Shown here: piece after piece, positions 41,201 through 51,789 of the stretch
Layout of the letters: the number at the start of each line of letters is the position of its first letter
Numbering within the stretch: the first letter of the stretch is position 1
Source: Litoditis marina
Taxonomy: Eukaryota; Nematoda; Chromadorea; Rhabditida; Rhabditidae
Direction: 5' to 3'
Assembly (NCBI GenBank): GCA_964036275.1
Contig: CAXIWQ010000172.1
Span: 1 to 64,000, forward strand
Length of the DNA: 64,000 nt
Notes under the pieces: generated by a model
Told to the model about the DNA's origin: nothing
What the model saw: the letters and a program-made list of their open reading frames with translations, nothing else
The model's database searches: none
Translations under genes and position numbers: made by a program

Positions 41201-42420
41201 CAATCTATTCTGTGGCGCACAGCCACAAAATACGAATTTATCGCGGTTATCGACTTGTTGGTCTGCAGCTAAAGAGAAAAGTTTATACGGCTATCAGTCT
41301 GTTGCTCCCAGCTACAAAAACCTAATACGACAATCTATTCTGTGGGCGCACAGCCACAAAGACGATTAACACGGTTATTGACATTTTGACTTGCAGCTAC
41401 AAAAAAAATCATACGGCTGTCAAGTCTGTTGCTTCCAACTACAAAAACATAATACGACAATCTATTCTGTGGCGCACAGCCACGAAATACGAATTAACGC
41501 GGTTATCGACTCATTGGCTTGCAGCTACGGAAAAAAGTTTATACGGCTATCAAGTCTGTTGCTCCCAGCTACAAAAACCTAATACGACTTTATATTCTGT
41601 GGCGCACAGCCACAAAAGACAAATTAACGCGGTTATTGACTCTTTGCCGTGCAGCTACAGAAAAAAGTTATACGGCTATCAAGTATGTTGCTCCCAGCTA
41701 CAAAAACCTAATACGACTATCTATTCTGTGGCGCACAGCCACAAAATACGAATTAACGCGGTTATCGACTGGTTTGCTTTGCAGCTACAGAAAAAAGTTA
41801 ATACGGCTATCAAGTCTGTTGTTCCCAGCTACAAAAACCTGATACGACAATCTATTCTGTGGCGCACAGCCACAAAATACGAATTAACGCGGTTATCGAC
41901 TCTTTGCCTTGCAGCTACAGAGAACGATTCATACGGCTATCAACTATGTTGCTCCCAGCTACAAAAACCTAATACGACAATCTATTCTGTGGCGCACAGC
42001 CACAACATACGAATTAACGCGGTTATCGACTCTTTGCCCTGCAGCTAAAGAGAAAAGTTCATACGGCTATCAAGTCTGTTGCTCCCAGCTACGAAAACCT
42101 AATACGACTTTATATTCTGTGGCGCACAGCCACAAAAGACAAATTAACGCGGTTATTGACTCTTTGCCGTGCAGCTAACAGAAAAAAGTTTATACGGCTA
42201 TCAAGTATGTTGCTCCCCAGCTACAAAAACCTAATACGACTATCTATTCTGTGGCGCACAGCCACAAAATACGAATTAACGCGGTTATCGACTGTTTGCT
42301 TTGCAGCTACAGAAAAAGTTAATACGGCTATCAAGTCTGTTGTTCCCAGCTACAAAACCTGATACGACAATCTATTCTGTGGCGCACAGCCACAAAATAC
42401 GAATTAACGCGGTTATCGAC
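38280..42420 (+). repeat. 13-monomer higher-order repeat (1,680 bp)
   Basis: Landmarks at 38,419 / 40,099, 38,549 / 40,229 / 41,909, 39,069 / 40,749, 39,316 / 40,996, 39,706 / 41,386 and 39,839 / 41,519 are all 1,680 bp apart (13 monomers minus 10 bp, mostly the 7-bp S2 deletion). Both complete copies share GACTATTTGCC (39,441 and 41,121) and AATTAACACGG or ATTAACACGG (39,684 and 41,365). The third copy is partial and falls in the indel-rich stretch. Confidence 0.82.
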
Positions 42421-45400
42421 TCTTTGCCTTGCAGCTACAGAGAACAGTTCATACGGCTATCAAATATGTTGCTCCCAGCTACAAAAACCTAATACGACAA
42501 TCTATTCTGTGGCGCACAGCCACAACATACAAATTAACGCGGTTATCGACTCTTTGCCCTGCAACTACAGAGAACAGTTCATACGGCTATCAAGTTGCTC
42601 ATGGCTACAAAAACCTATACGACTTTATATTCTGTGGCAAACAGCCACAAAAGACAAATTAACGCGGTTATTGACTCTTTGCCTTGGCAGCTACAGAAAA
42701 AAGTTTATACGGCTATCAAGTCTGTTGCTCCCAGCTACAAAAACCTAATACGACAATCTATTCTGTGGCGCACAGCCACAAAGACGAATTAACGCGGTTA
42801 TTGACATTTTGACTTGCAGCTACAAAAAAAATCATACGGCTGTCAAGTCTGTTGCTTCCAACTACAAAACATAATACGACATTCTATTCTGTGGCGCACA
42901 GCCACGAAATACGAATTACGCGGTTATCGACTCATTGGCTTGCAGCTACGGAAAAAAGTTTATACGGCTATCAAGTCTGTTGCTCCCAGCTACAAAAACC
43001 TAATACGACTTTATATTATGTGGCGCACAGCCACAAAAGACAGATTAACGCGGTTATTGACTCTTTGCCTTGCAGCTACAGAAAAAAATTCATACGGCTA
43101 TCAAGTATGTTGCTCTCAGCTAGAAAAACCCAATACAACTATCTATTCTGTGGCACACAGCCACAAAATACGATTAACGCGGTTATCGACTCTTTGCCTT
43201 GCAGCTACAGAAAAAAGTTTATACGGCTATCAAGTCTGTTGCTCATGGCTACAAAAACTAATACGACTTTATATTCTGTGGCGCACAGCCACAAAAGACA
43301 AATTAACGCGGTTATTACCTCTTTGCCTTGCAGCTACAGAAAAAAGTTTATACGGCTATCAGTCTGTTGCTCCCAGCTACAAAAACCTAATACGACTTTA
43401 TATTCTGTGGCGCACAGCCACAAAAGACAAATTAACGCGGTTAATTGACTCTTTGCCGTGCAGCTACAGTAAAAAGTTTATACGCTATCAAGTATGTTGC
43501 TCCCAGCTACAAAAACCTATACGACTAATCTATTCTGTGGCGCACAGCCACAAAATACGAATTAACGCGGTTATCGACTGTTTGCTTTGCAGCTACAGAA
43601 AAAAGTTAATACGGCTATCAAGTCTGTTGTTCCCAGCTACAAAAACCTGATACGACAATCTATTCTGTGGCGCACAGCCACAAAATTACGAATTACCGCG
43701 GTTATCGACTCTTTGCCTTGCAGCTACAGAGAACAGTTCATACGGCTATCAAATATGTTGCTCCCAGCTACAAAAACCTAATACGACAATCTATTCTGTG
43801 GCGCACAGCCACAACATACGAATTAACGCGGTTATCGACTCTTTGCCCTGCAGCTAAAGAGAAAAGTTCATACGGCTATCAAGTCTGTTGCTCCCAGCTA
43901 CGAAAACCTAATACGACTTTATATTCTGTGGCGCACAGCCACAAAAGACAAATTAACGCGGTTATTGACTCTTTGCCGTGCAGCTACAGAAAAAAAGTTT
44001 ATACGGCTATCAAGTATGTTGCTCCCAGCTACAAAAACCTAATACGACTATCTATTCTGTGGCGCACAGCCACAAAATACGAATTAACGCGGTTATCGAC
44101 TGTTTGCTTTGCAGCTACAGAAAAAAGTAATACGGCTATCAAGTCTGTTGTTCCCAGCTACAAAAACCTGATACGACAATCTATTCTGTGGCGCACAGCC
44201 ACAAAATACGAATTAACGCGGTTATCGACTCTTTGCCTTGCAGCTACAGGAAACAGTTCATACGGCTATCAAATATGTTGCTCCCAGCTACAAAAACCTG
44301 ATACGACAATCTATTCTGTGCGCACAGCCACAAACATACGAATTAACGCGGTTATCGACTCTTTGCCCTGTAGCTAAAGAGAAAAGTTCATACGGCTATC
44401 GAGTCTGTTGCTCCCAGCTACGAAAACCTAATACGACTTTATATTCTGTGGCGCACAGCCACAAAAGACAAATAAACGCGGTTATTCACTCTTTGCCGTG
44501 CAGCTACAGAAAAAAGGTTATACGGCTATCAAGTATGTTGCTCCCAGCTACAAAAACGTAATACTATTCTGTGGCGCACAGCCACAAAAGACAAATTAAC
44601 GCGGTTATTACCTCTTTGCCTTGCAGCTACAGAAAAAAGTTTATACGGCTATCAAGTCTGTTGCTCCAGCTACAAAACCTAATACGACTTTATATTCTGT
44701 GGCGCACAGCCACAAACGACAAATTAACGCGGTTATTGACTCTTTGCCGTGCAGCTACAGAAAAAAGTTTATACGGCTATCAAGTATGTTGCTCCCAGCT
44801 ACAAAAACCTAATACGACTATCTATTCTGTGGCGCACAGCCACAAAATACGAATTAACGCGGTTATCGACTGTTTGCTTTGCAGCTACAGAAAAAAGTTA
44901 ATACGGCTATCAAGTCTGTTGTTCCCAGCTACAAAAACCTGATACGACAATCTATTCTGTGGCGCACAGCCACAAAATACGAATTAACGCGGTTATCGAC
45001 TCTTTGCCTTGCAGCTACAGAGAACAGTTCATACGGCTATCAAATATGTTGCTCCCAGCTACAAAAACCTAATACGACAATCTATTCTGTGGCGCACAGC
45101 CACAACATACGAATTAACGCGGTTATCGACTCTTTGCCCTGCAGCTAAAGAGAAAAGTTCATACGGCTATCAAGTCTGTTGCTCCCAGCTACGAAAACCC
45201 TAATACGACTTTATATTCTGTGGCGCACAGCCACAAAGACAAATTAACGCGGTTATTGACTCTTTGCCGTGCAGCTACAGAAAAAAGTTTATACGGCTAT
45301 CAAGTATGTTGCTCCCAGCTACAAAAACCTAATACGACTATCTATTCTGTGGCGCACAGCACAAAATACGAATTAACGCGGTTATCGACTGTTTGCTTTG

Positions 45401-45506
45401 CAGCTACAGAAAAAAGTTAATACGGCTATCAAGTCTGTTGTTCCCAGCTACAAAAACCTGATACGACAATCTATTCTGTGGCGCACAGCCACAAAATACG
45501 AATTAA
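41226..45506 (+). repeat. Indel-rich satellite stretch left of the element
   Basis: The monomer types are the same as in the clean blocks upstream, but single-base gains and losses become frequent. Examples are GAATTTATCGC (41,235), CTATCAGTCTG (41,292), TGTGGGCGCAC (41,342), GACTGGTTTGC (41,766), GCAGCTAACAG (42,172), GCTCCCCAGC (42,213), GGTTAATTGAC (43,440), ATACGCTATC (43,482) and CACAGCACAAAA (45,356). The equivalent copies 1,680 bp upstream are free of these. Both local assembly error and real decay could explain this. Confidence 0.8.
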
Positions 45507-45540
45507 GGCAGGGTTCATACTTTCTGTCGCCGAATTAGGC
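45507..45540 (+). repeat. Left terminal inverted repeat
   Basis: 34 bp starting GGCAGGGTTCATACTT. Compared with the inverted right end it differs at three positions (17, 25 and 31). The A at 45,506 could add one more base, since the right end is followed by T. The repeat runs directly into a perfect hairpin. Confidence 0.88.
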
Positions 45541-45545
45541 GACAG
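45524..45545. repeat. Perfect hairpin at the left end of the element
   Basis: Arms CTGTCGCC (45,524-45,531) and GGCGACAG (45,538-45,545) are exact reverse complements around a 6-nt loop, GAATTA. The motif is partly shared with the terminal repeat, so the ends carry both terminal and internal symmetry. Confidence 0.85.
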
Positions 45546-45585
45546 CAGCAGTCGCCGCGTAGCATTTTCGAAATGCTGCTGTCGC
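45539..45585. repeat. Nested hairpin in the left subterminal region
   Basis: The outer arms GCGACAGCAGCA (45,539-45,550) and TGCTGCTGTCGC (45,574-45,585) are exact 12-bp complements. Inside lies a second pair, AGCATTT (45,561-45,567) and AAATGCT (45,571-45,577), with a 3-nt loop TCG. The two stems share four bases (45,574-45,577), so they are alternative folds at that point. Confidence 0.8.
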
Positions 45586-45640
45586 TCAATTTGGCAGCAG
45601 CAATGTTGCTTAATCTAGCTACCAAAAAGTATGAACGACT

Positions 45641-46080
45641 TTTTCCTCCGTTTGTTACTAAATGTCATATTTTTGTTAAAAACAATGCTCTTTTTGGAAA
45701 ATGTCAGTTTTACTTGATATTTTGATCCAGATTGTTCGAAAAACCCTATTGCATGGTGAAAATTGATTGGTGAAAATTTCTATCATGATGCAATGAGCGA
45801 TGTTTCTCTACGATTCAATGTTTTACTCTCGACTAATGATCAAATTTGTTTTAAAACTCACTTAAAGTTCGAAGTGTGATTTTCGAAGTTTCAATAAACT
45901 TACAATATAGAGTGTAAATAAATTGTTTGATAGCTTATAAAGTCAAAAACCAGATCATTCCCACTCCATTTACAGGGAAATATTTTGAAAGAAGTAATAT
46001 ATGTTTTAACTGAGTTAGTAACTACCCAAATAATCATTTAAAATTTAAAAATTAAAGTAATGGAGAAAAACTGTACAAAA
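45641..46080. other. A+T-rich core of the element
   Basis: About 440 bp of unique A+T-rich sequence with no tandem repeats, no long open reading frame and no similarity to the satellite that I can see. A short inverted pair, TTGCAT and ATGCAA (about 45,750-45,793), is present. Nothing in it suggests a gene remnant. Confidence 0.6.
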
Positions 46081-46104
46081 ACCAATTAGCGACGGTTCAT
46101 GTAT

Positions 46105-46120
46105 TTTACTAGCTAGTAAA
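46105..46120. repeat. 16-bp perfect palindrome in the element
   Basis: TTTACTAGCTAGTAAA reads the same on both strands. It lies just inside the right subterminal region, next to a TTCAT motif that resembles the terminal repeat. Confidence 0.85.
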
Positions 46121-46148
46121 CTACACTTGTCGCTGAATCGGCAGCAAT

Positions 46149-46168
46149 TGTCGCCTAATTAAGCGACA
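46149..46168. repeat. Hairpin in the right subterminal region
   Basis: Arms TGTCGC (46,149-46,154) and GCGACA (46,163-46,168) flank the A+T loop CTAATTAA. It resembles the left-end hairpin and is one of about six variants of the same motif in the element. Confidence 0.78.
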
Positions 46169-46289
46169 GCGACGTGATTTGGCAACAAAAAAGTATGAAC
46201 ACCCAATTGGCGACGCGACGTCGCTGTAGCGGAATTCGGCAACAAGCGACGCGATCGATATTCATGATTTGTGTGTTGTCGCGCGTGCT

Positions 46290-46323
46290 GCCGAATTCAG
46301 CGACAGGAAGTATGAACCCTGCC
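46290..46323 (-). repeat. Right terminal inverted repeat
   Basis: 34 bp ending AAGTATGAACCCTGCC, the inverted partner of the left end, 31 of 34 positions alike. The satellite resumes with TACGCGG immediately after. Confidence 0.88.
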
Positions 46324-48760
46324 TACGCGGTTATCGACTCTTTGCCTTGCAGCTACAGGAAACAGTTCACACGGCTATCAAATATGTTGCTCCCAGCTAC
46401 AAAAACCTGATACGACAATCTAATCTGTGGCGCACAGCCACAACATACGAATTAACGCGGTTATCGACTCTTTGCCCTGCAGCTAAAGAGAAAAGTTCAT
46501 ACGGCTATCGAGTCTGTTGCTCCCAGCTACGAAAACCTAATACGACTTTATATTCTGTGGCGCACAGTCACAAAAGACAAATAAACGCGGTTATTGACTC
46601 TTTGCCGTGCAGCTACAGAAAAAAGGTTATACGGCTATCAAGTATGTTGCTCCCAGCTACAAAAACGTAATACTATTCTGTGGCGCACAGCCACAAAATA
46701 CGAATTAACGCGGTTATCGACTCTTTGCCTTGCAGCTACAGAGAACAGTTCATACGGCTATCAAATCTGTTGCTCCAAGCTACAAAAACCTAATACGACA
46801 ATCTATTCTGTGGCGCACAGCCACAAAATACGAATTATCGCGGTTATCGACTTGTTGGTCTGCAGCTAAAGAGAAAAGTTTATACGGCTATCAAGTCTGT
46901 TGCTCCCAGCTACAAAAACCTAATACGACTAATATATTCTGTGGCGCACAGCCACAAAAGACGAATTAACGCGGTTATTGACACTTTGCCTCGCAGTTAC
47001 AGAGAACATTTCATACGGGCTATCAAATCTGTTGCGCCCAGCTACAAAAACCTAATACGACAATCTATTCTGTGGCGCACAGCCACAAAAGACAAATTAC
47101 GCGGTTATTACCTCTTTGCCTTGCAGCTACAGAAAAAAGTTTATACGGCTATCAAGTCTGTTGCTCCAGCTACAAAAACCTAATACGACTTTATTTCTGT
47201 GGCGCACAGCCACAAAAGACAAATTAACGCGGTTATTGACTCTTTGCCGTGCAGCTACAGAAAAAAATTTATACGGCTATCAAGTATGTTGCTCCCAGCT
47301 ACAAAAACCTATTACGACTATCTATTCTGTGGCGCACAGCCACAAAATACGAATTACGCGGTAATCGACTCTTTGCCTTGCAGCTACAGGAAACAGTTCA
47401 TACGGCTATCAAATATGTTGCTCCCAGCTACAAAAACCTAATACGACAATCTATTCTGTGGCGCACAGCCACAACATACGAATTAACGCGGTTATCGACT
47501 CTTTGCCCTGCAGCTAAAGAGAAAAGTTTATACGGCTATCGAGTCTGTTGCTCCCAGCTACGAAAACCTAATACGACTTATATTCTGTGGCGCACAGCCA
47601 CAAAAGACAAATAAACGCGGTTATTGACTCTTTGCCGTGCAGCTACAGAAAAAAGGTTATACGGCTATCAAGTATGTTGCTCCCAGCTACAAAAACGTAA
47701 TACTATTCTGTGGCGCACAGCCACAAAATACGAATTAACGCGGTTATCGACTCTTTGCCTTGCAGCTACAGAGAACAGTTCATACGGCTATCAAATCTGT
47801 TGCTCCCAGCTACAAAAACCTAATACGACAATCTATTCTGTGGCGCACAGCCACAAAATACGAATTATCGCGTTATCGACTTGTTGGTCTGCAGCTAAAG
47901 AGAAAAGTTCATACGGCTATCAAGTCCTGTTGCTCCCAGCTACAAAAACCTAATACGACCATATATTCTGTGGCGCACAGCCACAAAAGACGAATTAACG
48001 CGGTTATTGACTCTTGGCCTCGCAGTTACAGAGAACATTTCATACGGCTATCAAATCTGTCGCTCCCAGCTACAAAAACCTAATACGACAATCTATTCTG
48101 TGGCGCACAGCCACAAAGACGAATTAACGCGGTTATCGACTCTTTGCCCTGCAGCTAAAGAGAAAAGTTCATACGGCTATCGAGTCTGTTGCTCCAGCTA
48201 CGAAAACCTAATACGACTTTATATTCGGTGGCGCACAGCCACAAAAGACAAATAAACGCGGTTATTGACTCTTTGCCGTGCAGCTACAGAAAAAAGGTTA
48301 TACGGCTATCAAGTATGTTGCTCCCAGCTACAAAAAACGTAATACTATTCTGTGGCGCACAGCCACAAAATACGAATTAACGCGGTTATCGACTCTTTGC
48401 CTTGCAGCTACAGAGAACAGTTCATACGGCTATCAAATCTGTTGCTCCCAGCTACAAAAACCTAATACGACAATCTATTCTGTGGCGCACAGCCACAAAA
48501 TACGAATTATCGCGGTTATCGACTTGTTGGTCTGCAGCTAAAGAGAAAAGTTTATACGGCTATCAAGTCTGTTGCTCCCAGCTACAAAAACCTAATACGA
48601 CTTTATATTCTGTGGCGCACAGCCACCAAAAGACAAATTAACGCGGTTATTACCTCTGCCTTGCAGCTAAAGAAAAAAGTTTATACGGCTATCAAGTCTG
48701 TTGCTCTCAGCTAGAAAAACCAATACAACTATCTAGTTCTGTGGCACACAGCCACAAAAT
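46324..48760 (+). repeat. Indel-rich satellite right of the element
   Basis: About 19 monomers of A and C types with the 7-bp-deletion marker near 46,668, 47,698 and 48,347. The last two are about 649 bp apart, so a 5-monomer unit is present. Single-base gains and losses are again frequent: TCATACGGGCTATC (47,012), GTTGCTCCAGC (47,161), TATCGCGTTATC (47,866), CAAGTCCTGTTG (47,921) and AGCCACCAAAAG (48,621). Confidence 0.75.
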
Positions 48761-51700
48761 ACGAATTAACGCGGTTATCGACTCTTTGCCTTGCAGCTAC
48801 AGAAAAAAGTTTATACGGCTATCAAGTCTGTTGCTCATGGCTACAAAAACCTAATACGACTTTATATTCTGTGGCGCACAGCCACAAAAGACGAATTAAC
48901 GCGGTTATTGACTCTTTGCCTCGCAGTTACAGAGAACATTTCATACGGCTATCAAATCTGTTGCTCCCAGCTACAAAAACCTAATACGACAATCTATTCT
49001 GTGGCGCACAGCCACAAAGACGAATTAACGCGGTATTGACATTTCGACTTGCAGCTACAAAAAAAATCATACGGCTGTCAAGTCTGTTGCTTCCAACTAC
49101 AAAAACATAATACGACAATCTATTCTGTGGCGCACAGCCACGAAATACGAATTAACGCGGTTATCGACTCATTGGCTTGCAGCTACGGAAAAAAGTTATA
49201 CGGCTATCAAGTCTGTTGCTCCCAGCTACAAAAACCTAATACGACTTTATATTCTGTGGCGCACAGCCACAAAAGACAAATTAACGCGGTTATTACCTCT
49301 TTGCCTTGCAGCTACAGAAAAAAGTTTATACGGCTATCAAGTCTGTTGCTCTCAGCTAGAAAAACCCAATACAACTATCTATTCTGTGGCACACAGCCAC
49401 AAAATACGAATTAACGCGGTTATCGACTCTTTGCCTTGCAGCTACAGAAAAAAGTTTATACGGCTATCAAGTCTGTTGCTCATGGCTACAAAAACCTAAT
49501 ACGACTTTATATTCTGTGGCGCACAGCCACAAAAGACAAATTAACGCGGTTATTACCTCTTTGCCTTGCAGCTACAGAAAAAAGTTTATACGGCTATCAA
49601 GTCTGTTGCTCCCAGCTACAAAAACCTAATACGACTTTATATTCTGTGGCGCACAGCCACAAAAGACAAATTAACGCGGTTATTGACTCTTTGCCGTGCA
49701 GCTACAGACAAAAGTTTATACGGCTATCAAGTATGTTGCTCCCAGCTACAAAAACCTAATACGACTATCTATTCTGTGGCGCACAGCCACAAAATACGAA
49801 TTAACGCGGTTATCGACTGTTTGCTTTGCAGCTACAGAAAAAAGTTTATACGGCTATCAAGTCTGTTGCTCCCAGCTACAAAAACCTAATACGACTTTAT
49901 ATTCTGTGGCGCACAGCCACAAAAGACAAATTAACGCGGTTATTGACTCTTTGCCGTGCAGCTACAGAAAAAAGTTTATACGGCTATCAAGTATGTTGCT
50001 CCCAGCTACAAAAACCTAATACGACTATCTATTCTGTGGCGCACAGCCACAAAGACGAATTAACGCGGTTATTGACATTTCGACTTGCAGCTACAAAAAA
50101 AATCATACGGCTGTCAAGTCTGTTGCTTCCAACTACAAAAACATAATACGACAATCTATTCTGTGGCGCACAGCCACAAAATACGAATTAACGCGGTTAT
50201 CGACTGTTTGCTTTGCAGCTACAGAAAAAAGTTTATACGGCTATCAAGTCTGTTGCTCCCAGCTACAAAAACCTAATACGACTTTATATTCTGTGGCGCA
50301 CAGCCACAAAAGACAAATTAACGCGGTTATTGACTCTTTGCCGTGCAGCTACAGAAAAAAGTTTATACGGCTATCAAGTATGTTGCTCCCAGCTACAAAA
50401 ACCTAATACGACTATCTATTCTGTGGCGCACAGCCACAAAGACGAATTAACGCGGTTATTGACATTTCGACTTGCAGCTACAAAAAAAATCATACGGCTG
50501 TCAAGTCTGTTGCTTCCAACTACAAAAACATAATACGACAATCTATTCTGTGGCGCACAGCCACGAAATACGAATTAACGCGGTTATCGACTCATTGGCT
50601 TGCAGCTACGGAAAAAAGTTTATACGGCTATCAAGTCTGTTGCTCCCAGCTACAAAAACCTAATACGACTTTATATTATGTGGCGCACAGCCACAAAAGA
50701 CAGATTAACGCGGTTATTGACTCTTTGCCTTGCAGCTACAGAAAAAAATTCATACGGCTATCAAGTATGTTGCTCTCAGCTAGAAAAACCCAATACAACT
50801 ATCTATTCTGTGGCACACAGCCACAAAATACGAATTAACGCGGTTATCGACTCTTTGCCTTGCAGCTACAGAAAAAAGTTTATACGGCTATCAAGTCTGT
50901 TGCTCATGGCTACAAAAACCTAATACGACTTTATATTCTGTGGCGCACAGCCACAAAAGACAAGTTAACGCGGTTATTACCTCTTTGCCTTGCAGCTACA
51001 GAAAAAAGTTTATACGGCTATCAAGTCTGTTGCTCCCAGCTACAAAAACCTAATACGACTTTATATTCTGTGGCGCACAGCCACAAAAGACAAATTAACG
51101 CGGTTATTGACTCTTTGCCGTGCAGCTACAGAAAAAAGTTTATACGGCTATCAAGTATGTTGCTCCCAGCTACAAAAACCTAATACGACTATCTATTCTG
51201 TGGCGCACAGCCACAAAATACGAATTAACGCGGTTATCGACTGTTTGCTTTGCAGCTACAGAAAAAAAGTTTATACGGCTATCAAGTCTGTTGCTCCCAG
51301 CTACAAAAACCTAATACGACTTTATATTCTGTGGCGCACAGCCACAAAAGACAAATTAACGCGGTTATTGACTCTTTGCCGTGCAGCTACAGAAAAAAGT
51401 TAATACGGCTATCAAGTATGTTGCTCCCAGCTACAAAAACCTAATACGACTATCTATTCTGTGGCGCACAGCCACAAAATACGAATTAACGCGGTTATCG
51501 ACTGTTTGCTTTGCAGCTACAGAAAAAAGTTAATACGGCTATCAAGTCTGTTGTTCCCAGCTACAAAAACCTGAAACGACAATCTATTCTGTGGCGCACA
51601 GCCACAACATACAAATTAACGCGGTTATCGACTCTTTGCCCTGCAACTACAGAGAACAGTTCATACGGCTATCAAGTCTGTTGCTCCCAGCTACAAAAAC

Positions 51701-51789
51701 CTAATACGACAATCTATTCTGTGGCGCACAGCCACAAAGACGAATTAACGCGGTTATTGACATTTTGACTTGCAGCTACAAAAAAAATC
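48761..51789 (+). repeat. Clean C-type block with 387- and 1,424-bp periods
   Basis: Two scales of copying are visible. A 3-monomer unit (387 bp) is repeated at 49,826 / 50,213 with landmarks 50,085 / 50,472. A larger 11-monomer unit (1,424 bp) relates 49,436 / 50,860, 49,566 / 50,990 and 49,696 / 51,120. Both copies of the 3-mer hold the CTACAAAAAAAATCATACGGCTG type. Few isolated indels are seen compared with the preceding stretch. Confidence 0.78.

Larger units (their letters stand above)
27321..41225 (+). repeat. Block C: mixed A-type and C-type monomers
   Basis: About 107 monomers. A-type monomers reappear, joined by a further set: S1 reading CTACAAAAAAAATCATACGGCTGTCAAG with a TTGCTTCCAAC junction; S3 ACGAAATACGAATTAA followed by GACTCATTGGCTTGCAG; the CTCATGGCTACAAAAACC junction; a GTTATTACCTC S3; and CTCTCAGCTAGAAAAACCC with the CACACAG loop. 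Units built from these are tandemly copied several times, as described in separate entries. Confidence 0.87.
1..45506 (+). repeat. 130-bp satellite array, left arm
   Basis: This is an uninterrupted head-to-tail array of a monomer of about 130 bp, all in one orientation. The repeated landmarks are CAGCTACAG, TATACGGCTATCAAG, CCCAGCTACAAAAACCT, TGTGGCGCACAGCCACA and TTAACGCGGTTAT. They recur at 130-bp steps, for example the CAGCTACAG box at 28, 158, 288 and 418. Neighbouring monomers differ at a modest number of sites, and the same combinations of variants recur at fixed multi-monomer distances, which shows higher-order organisation. No non-satellite sequence is present in this arm. The role is not visible in the sequence; large arrays of this kind are usually centromeric or heterochromatic in eukaryotes. 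No CENP-B-box-like match to TTCG....A..CGGG was found. Confidence 0.97.
45507..46323. mobile_element. Non-autonomous terminal-inverted-repeat DNA element
   Basis: This 817-bp island is the only non-satellite sequence in the window. It begins GGCAGGGTTCATACTT and ends with its inverted copy AAGTATGAACCCTGCC; the terminal inverted repeats match at 31 of 34 positions. It holds no open reading frame of transposase size, so it would need a transposase from elsewhere. The ends are dense in hairpins and in a repeated motif, GTCGCYGAATTNGGC, while the centre (about 45,640-46,080) is A+T-rich. The flanks are GAATTAA on the left and TACGCGG on the right. A 2-3-bp TA or TAA target duplication with one A lost is possible, or the terminal A/T belongs to the element and no duplication exists. 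A 3-bp TWA duplication would suit PIF/Harbinger-like elements, but the superfamily cannot be fixed. Confidence 0.85.

Noticed and set aside
45880..45900. AATAAA-like string as a polyadenylation signal
   Set aside because: It lies in an A+T-rich stretch with no upstream gene, so a chance match is the simplest reading.
45503..46330. piggyBac-type insertion at TTAA
   Set aside because: TTAA is present on the left, but the right flank reads TACGCGG without TTAA, and the termini do not begin with CCC.
45500..46332. hAT-type insertion with CAGGG ends and an 8-bp duplication
   Set aside because: The symmetry extends outside CAGGG to GGCAGGG / CCCTGCC, and the 8 bp on either side of CAGGG and CCCTG do not match.
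46174..46410. Reading frame of about 78 codons running from the element into the satellite
   Set aside because: It crosses the element boundary into repeat sequence and has no transposase-like motif.
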